A stretch of DNA of 13,815 nucleotides, taken from assembly GCA_002392545.1 (NCBI GenBank), contig DGHF01000228.1, positions 1-13,815 on the forward strand. Reading direction: 5' to 3'. A model generated the notes under the pieces. That model was not told where the DNA came from, did no database searches, and saw only the letters and a program-made list of their open reading frames with translations. Below, one piece after another: positions 12,538 to 13,815 of the stretch. This DNA comes from Ruminococcus sp. UBA3855. GTDB lineage: Bacteria; Bacillota; Clostridia; Oscillospirales; Ruminococcaceae. The translations under genes were made by a program, and so were the position numbers. Within the stretch, counting starts at the first letter, position 1; each line of letters opens with the position of its first letter.

Positions 12538-12684
12538 GATGAGTCGCATTCCGGAGGGATGCTCAGCCCATAGAAGGAATGCAAAAGGCAAGACCGCCGA
12601 AGAGCAGAAAAGAGAGCAGTTTTCTGTCTCTGGTGCTGTATCGAACAGGTACTGCACTGTCATCATGTGTGATGGAGAGCTATC
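12521..12684 (+). ncRNA. Lysine riboswitch (L box) aptamer
   Basis: All expected helices and conserved blocks can be traced. P1 is GATAG (12521-12525) with CTATC (12680-12684). The AGAGGTGC block follows P1. P2 is GCGGTC (12530-12535) with GACCGC (12592-12597), continued by GCATTCC (12546-12552) with GGAATGC (12576-12582). The invariant GCCGAAG is at 12596-12602. P3 is CAGAAAA (12605-12611) with TTTTCTG (12620-12626). P4 is GTGC (12633-12636) with GCAC (12654-12657). P5 is CATC (12661-12664) with GATG (12671-12674), before GGAGAGCTATC. Lysine binding should favour the terminator at 12721 and turn off asd. Confidence 0.96.
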
Positions 12685-12705
12685 GGCAGTACTGCCAATA
12701 ATTCT

Positions 12706-12734
12706 ATTATAACGCATGATGAACCGGTTTTCAA
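12706..12734 (-). promoter_or_regulatory. Candidate distal promoter reading antisense through the riboswitch toward queA
   Basis: Minus strand: TTGAAA (12729-12734), 17 bp, TATAAT (12706-12711). The -35 lies in the asd terminator hairpin. A transcript from here would cover the whole aptamer as antisense before reaching queA, with a leader of about 240 nt. This rests on the motif match only. Confidence 0.4.
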
Positions 12735-12744
12735 CCGGTTTTTT
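12721..12744 (+). terminator. Riboswitch-controlled intrinsic terminator before asd
   Basis: AACCGGTT (12722-12729) pairs with AACCGGTT (12733-12740) around a TTC loop, followed by a short T-run (12741-12744). It lies 37 nt after the aptamer. A competing pairing, CATCATGTGT (12661-12670) with ACGCATGATG (12712-12721), would break P5 and touches the base of this stem. Confidence 0.88.
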
Positions 12745-12811
12745 CAATAATCTCTAAATTTTTTCTGAAAGGTCATATCCTAGCCGTTCAGAAGTAAGGA
12801 GCTAATGTGTT

Positions 12812-13815
12812 ATGAAGCAGTATCGTGTAGGTATTTTAGGTGCGACTGGTATGGTGGGTCAGCGTTTTGCGACTCTCCTCGCAGAACATCCGTGGTTTGA
12901 TGTCAAGGTTCTGGCAGCATCTCCCAGAAGTGCTGGCAAGACTTATGAAGAGGCAGCCGGCGCAAAGTGGGCTATGACTGTTCCGATTCCGGAAAAGCTC
13001 AAAAATATGATTGTCCGTGACCTCAACGCTGATATGGAATCCATTGTCAAAGATGTTGACTTTGTATTCTGTGCTGTTGATATGAAAAAGGACGAAATCA
13101 AGGCTCTGGAGGAGCGTTATGCCAAGGCGGAATGCCCTGTCATTTCCAACAACTCCGCACACCGTTTCACTCCTGATGTTCCTATGGTTGTACCGGAACT
13201 GAACCCCGAACACATCGAAATCATTGAAACACAGAGAAAGCGTCTCGGCACAAAGAAGGGCTTTATTGCAGTAAAATCCAACTGCTCTATTCAGAGTTAT
13301 GTTCCGGCACTGCATCCGCTGAGAAAGTATGGTCTGAAAAATGTGCTGGCTTGCACCTATCAGGCAATTTCCGGCGCAGGCAAGACCTTTGAAACATGGC
13401 CTGAAATGGTTGACAATCTGATTCCGTTCATCGGCGGTGAGGAAGAAAAGTCCGAACAAGAACCGCTGAAAGTTTGGGGTACTATCGAAAATGGCGAAAT
13501 CGTCAAGGCAACAACCCCCAACATCACAACACAGTGCTTGCGTGTGCCGGTTTCCAATGGTCACACAGCAGCTGTATTTGTAAGCTTTGAACAGAAGCCC
13601 ACAAAGGAAGAAATTCTGAAGGCTTGGAAAGAATTCAAGGGCGTTCCGCAGGAATTGGAATTGCCGTCCGCTCCGAAGCAGTTCATTCACTATTTTGAAG
13701 AAGATAACAGACCACAGGCAAAGCTTGACAGAAATCTTGAAGGTGGTATGGCTGTTTCTGTTGGTCGTCTGCGTGAAGACACACAGTATGACTATAAATT
13801 CGTTTGCCTGTCTCA
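12812..13815 (+). CDS. asd: Aspartate-semialdehyde dehydrogenase (3'-truncated by window edge)
   Basis: Reduces aspartyl phosphate to aspartate semialdehyde with NADPH, the branch step toward lysine/diaminopimelate, threonine and methionine. 334 codons are visible; the family is about 350-360, so only the tail is missing. Seen: nucleotide-binding GILGATGMVGQRF (7-19), SNNSAHR (112-118), catalytic Cys158 in KSNCSIQ, SGAGKTFETWPEM (187-199), and R244 with H251 in CLRVPVSNGH. The sequence belongs to the archaeal/fungal-like Asd branch, which also occurs in many Clostridia, rather than the E. coli type. TAAGGAG lies ten bases before the ATG. An ATG at 12805 is out of frame. The lysine riboswitch and terminator upstream fit end-product control by lysine. 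Confidence 0.96.
   Translation, partial: MKQYRVGILGATGMVGQRFATLLAEHPWFDVKVLAASPRSAGKTYEEAAGAKWAMTVPIPEKLKNMIVRDLNADMESIVKDVDFVFCAVDMKKDEIKALEERYAKAECPVISNNSAHRFTPDVPMVVPELNPEHIEIIETQRKRLGTKKGFIAVKSNCSIQSYVPALHPLRKYGLKNVLACTYQAISGAGKTFETWPEMVDNLIPFIGGEEEKSEQEPLKVWGTIENGEIVKATTPNITTQCLRVPVSNGHTAAVFVSFEQKPTKEEILKAWKEFKGVPQELELPSAPKQFIHYFEEDNRPQAKLDRNLEGGMAVSVGRLREDTQYDYKFVCLS

Noticed and set aside
12517..12747. 76-codon minus-strand frame over the lysine riboswitch
   Set aside because: It lies over the structured aptamer and terminator, has no RBS of note and resembles no family; antisense transcription there is noted separately, but not as a coding gene.
12836..13690. Long minus-strand frame opposite asd
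   Set aside because: The plus strand is a clear Asd with catalytic motifs; the opposite frame has no recognisable family features.

Overview
The window looks like chromosomal DNA of a low-to-moderate GC Gram-positive bacterium of the class Clostridia, probably a Ruminococcus-like member of the Oscillospiraceae. The genus is an inference. The support is strong sigma-A promoters (TTGACA-17-TATAAT) before almost every unit, AGGAGG-type ribosome binding sites, intrinsic terminators, a Spo0A-type DNA-binding domain, a BirA-type operator on bioY, a lysine riboswitch, and proteins of CmpB (PF06541), BspA-LRR and DUF4190 type. No transposase, integrase, CRISPR array, tRNA or rRNA gene was seen. It reads as ordinary chromosome with a few unusual accessory proteins.

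Layout. 1-2051 (minus): an information-processing operon read from one strong promoter: a stand-alone GreA N-terminal-domain protein, full-length greA, then lysS, which is cut by the left edge. 2061-3631 (minus): a membrane-anchored protein with zinc ribbon, Thr-rich stalk and transglutaminase/LapG-like cysteine-peptidase domain, with its own promoter and terminator. 3652-5056 (plus): an AbrB-family regulator and an acyltransferase-3 membrane enzyme, with an inverted repeat over the promoter. 5059-7758 (plus): two paralogous LRR / Pro-rich / helical-domain proteins with near-identical promoter-leader cassettes, flanking a biotin transporter gene (bioY, with a BirA-type operator) and a DUF1284 Cys-rich protein. 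7748-8395 (minus): HAD phosphatase. 8517-8949 (plus): a receiver-less Spo0A C-terminal-domain protein. 8950-9510 (minus): TetR-type regulator, divergent from an HD-domain protein and a CmpB-family membrane protein (9646-10958), with overlapping promoters in one palindrome. 11029-11358 (plus): zinc-ribbon/DUF4190 membrane protein. 11425-12456 (minus): queA. 12484-13815 (plus): lysine riboswitch with terminator, then asd, cut by the right edge.

How it works together. The greA-type genes and lysS serve transcription and translation. The riboswitch should shut off asd, in the aspartate/lysine pathway, when lysine is high. BirA should shut off bioY when biotin is high. The TetR-type protein probably controls itself and the HD-CmpB pair. 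The region is very compact: two convergent gene pairs overlap or abut with no terminator, and two divergent pairs have overlapping -10 elements. The best candidates for undescribed biology are the GreA NTD-only paralogue lacking one catalytic acid, the duplicated LRR/C-terminal-domain cassette, the solo Spo0A-type domain, and queA promoters that lie antisense inside the lysine riboswitch.
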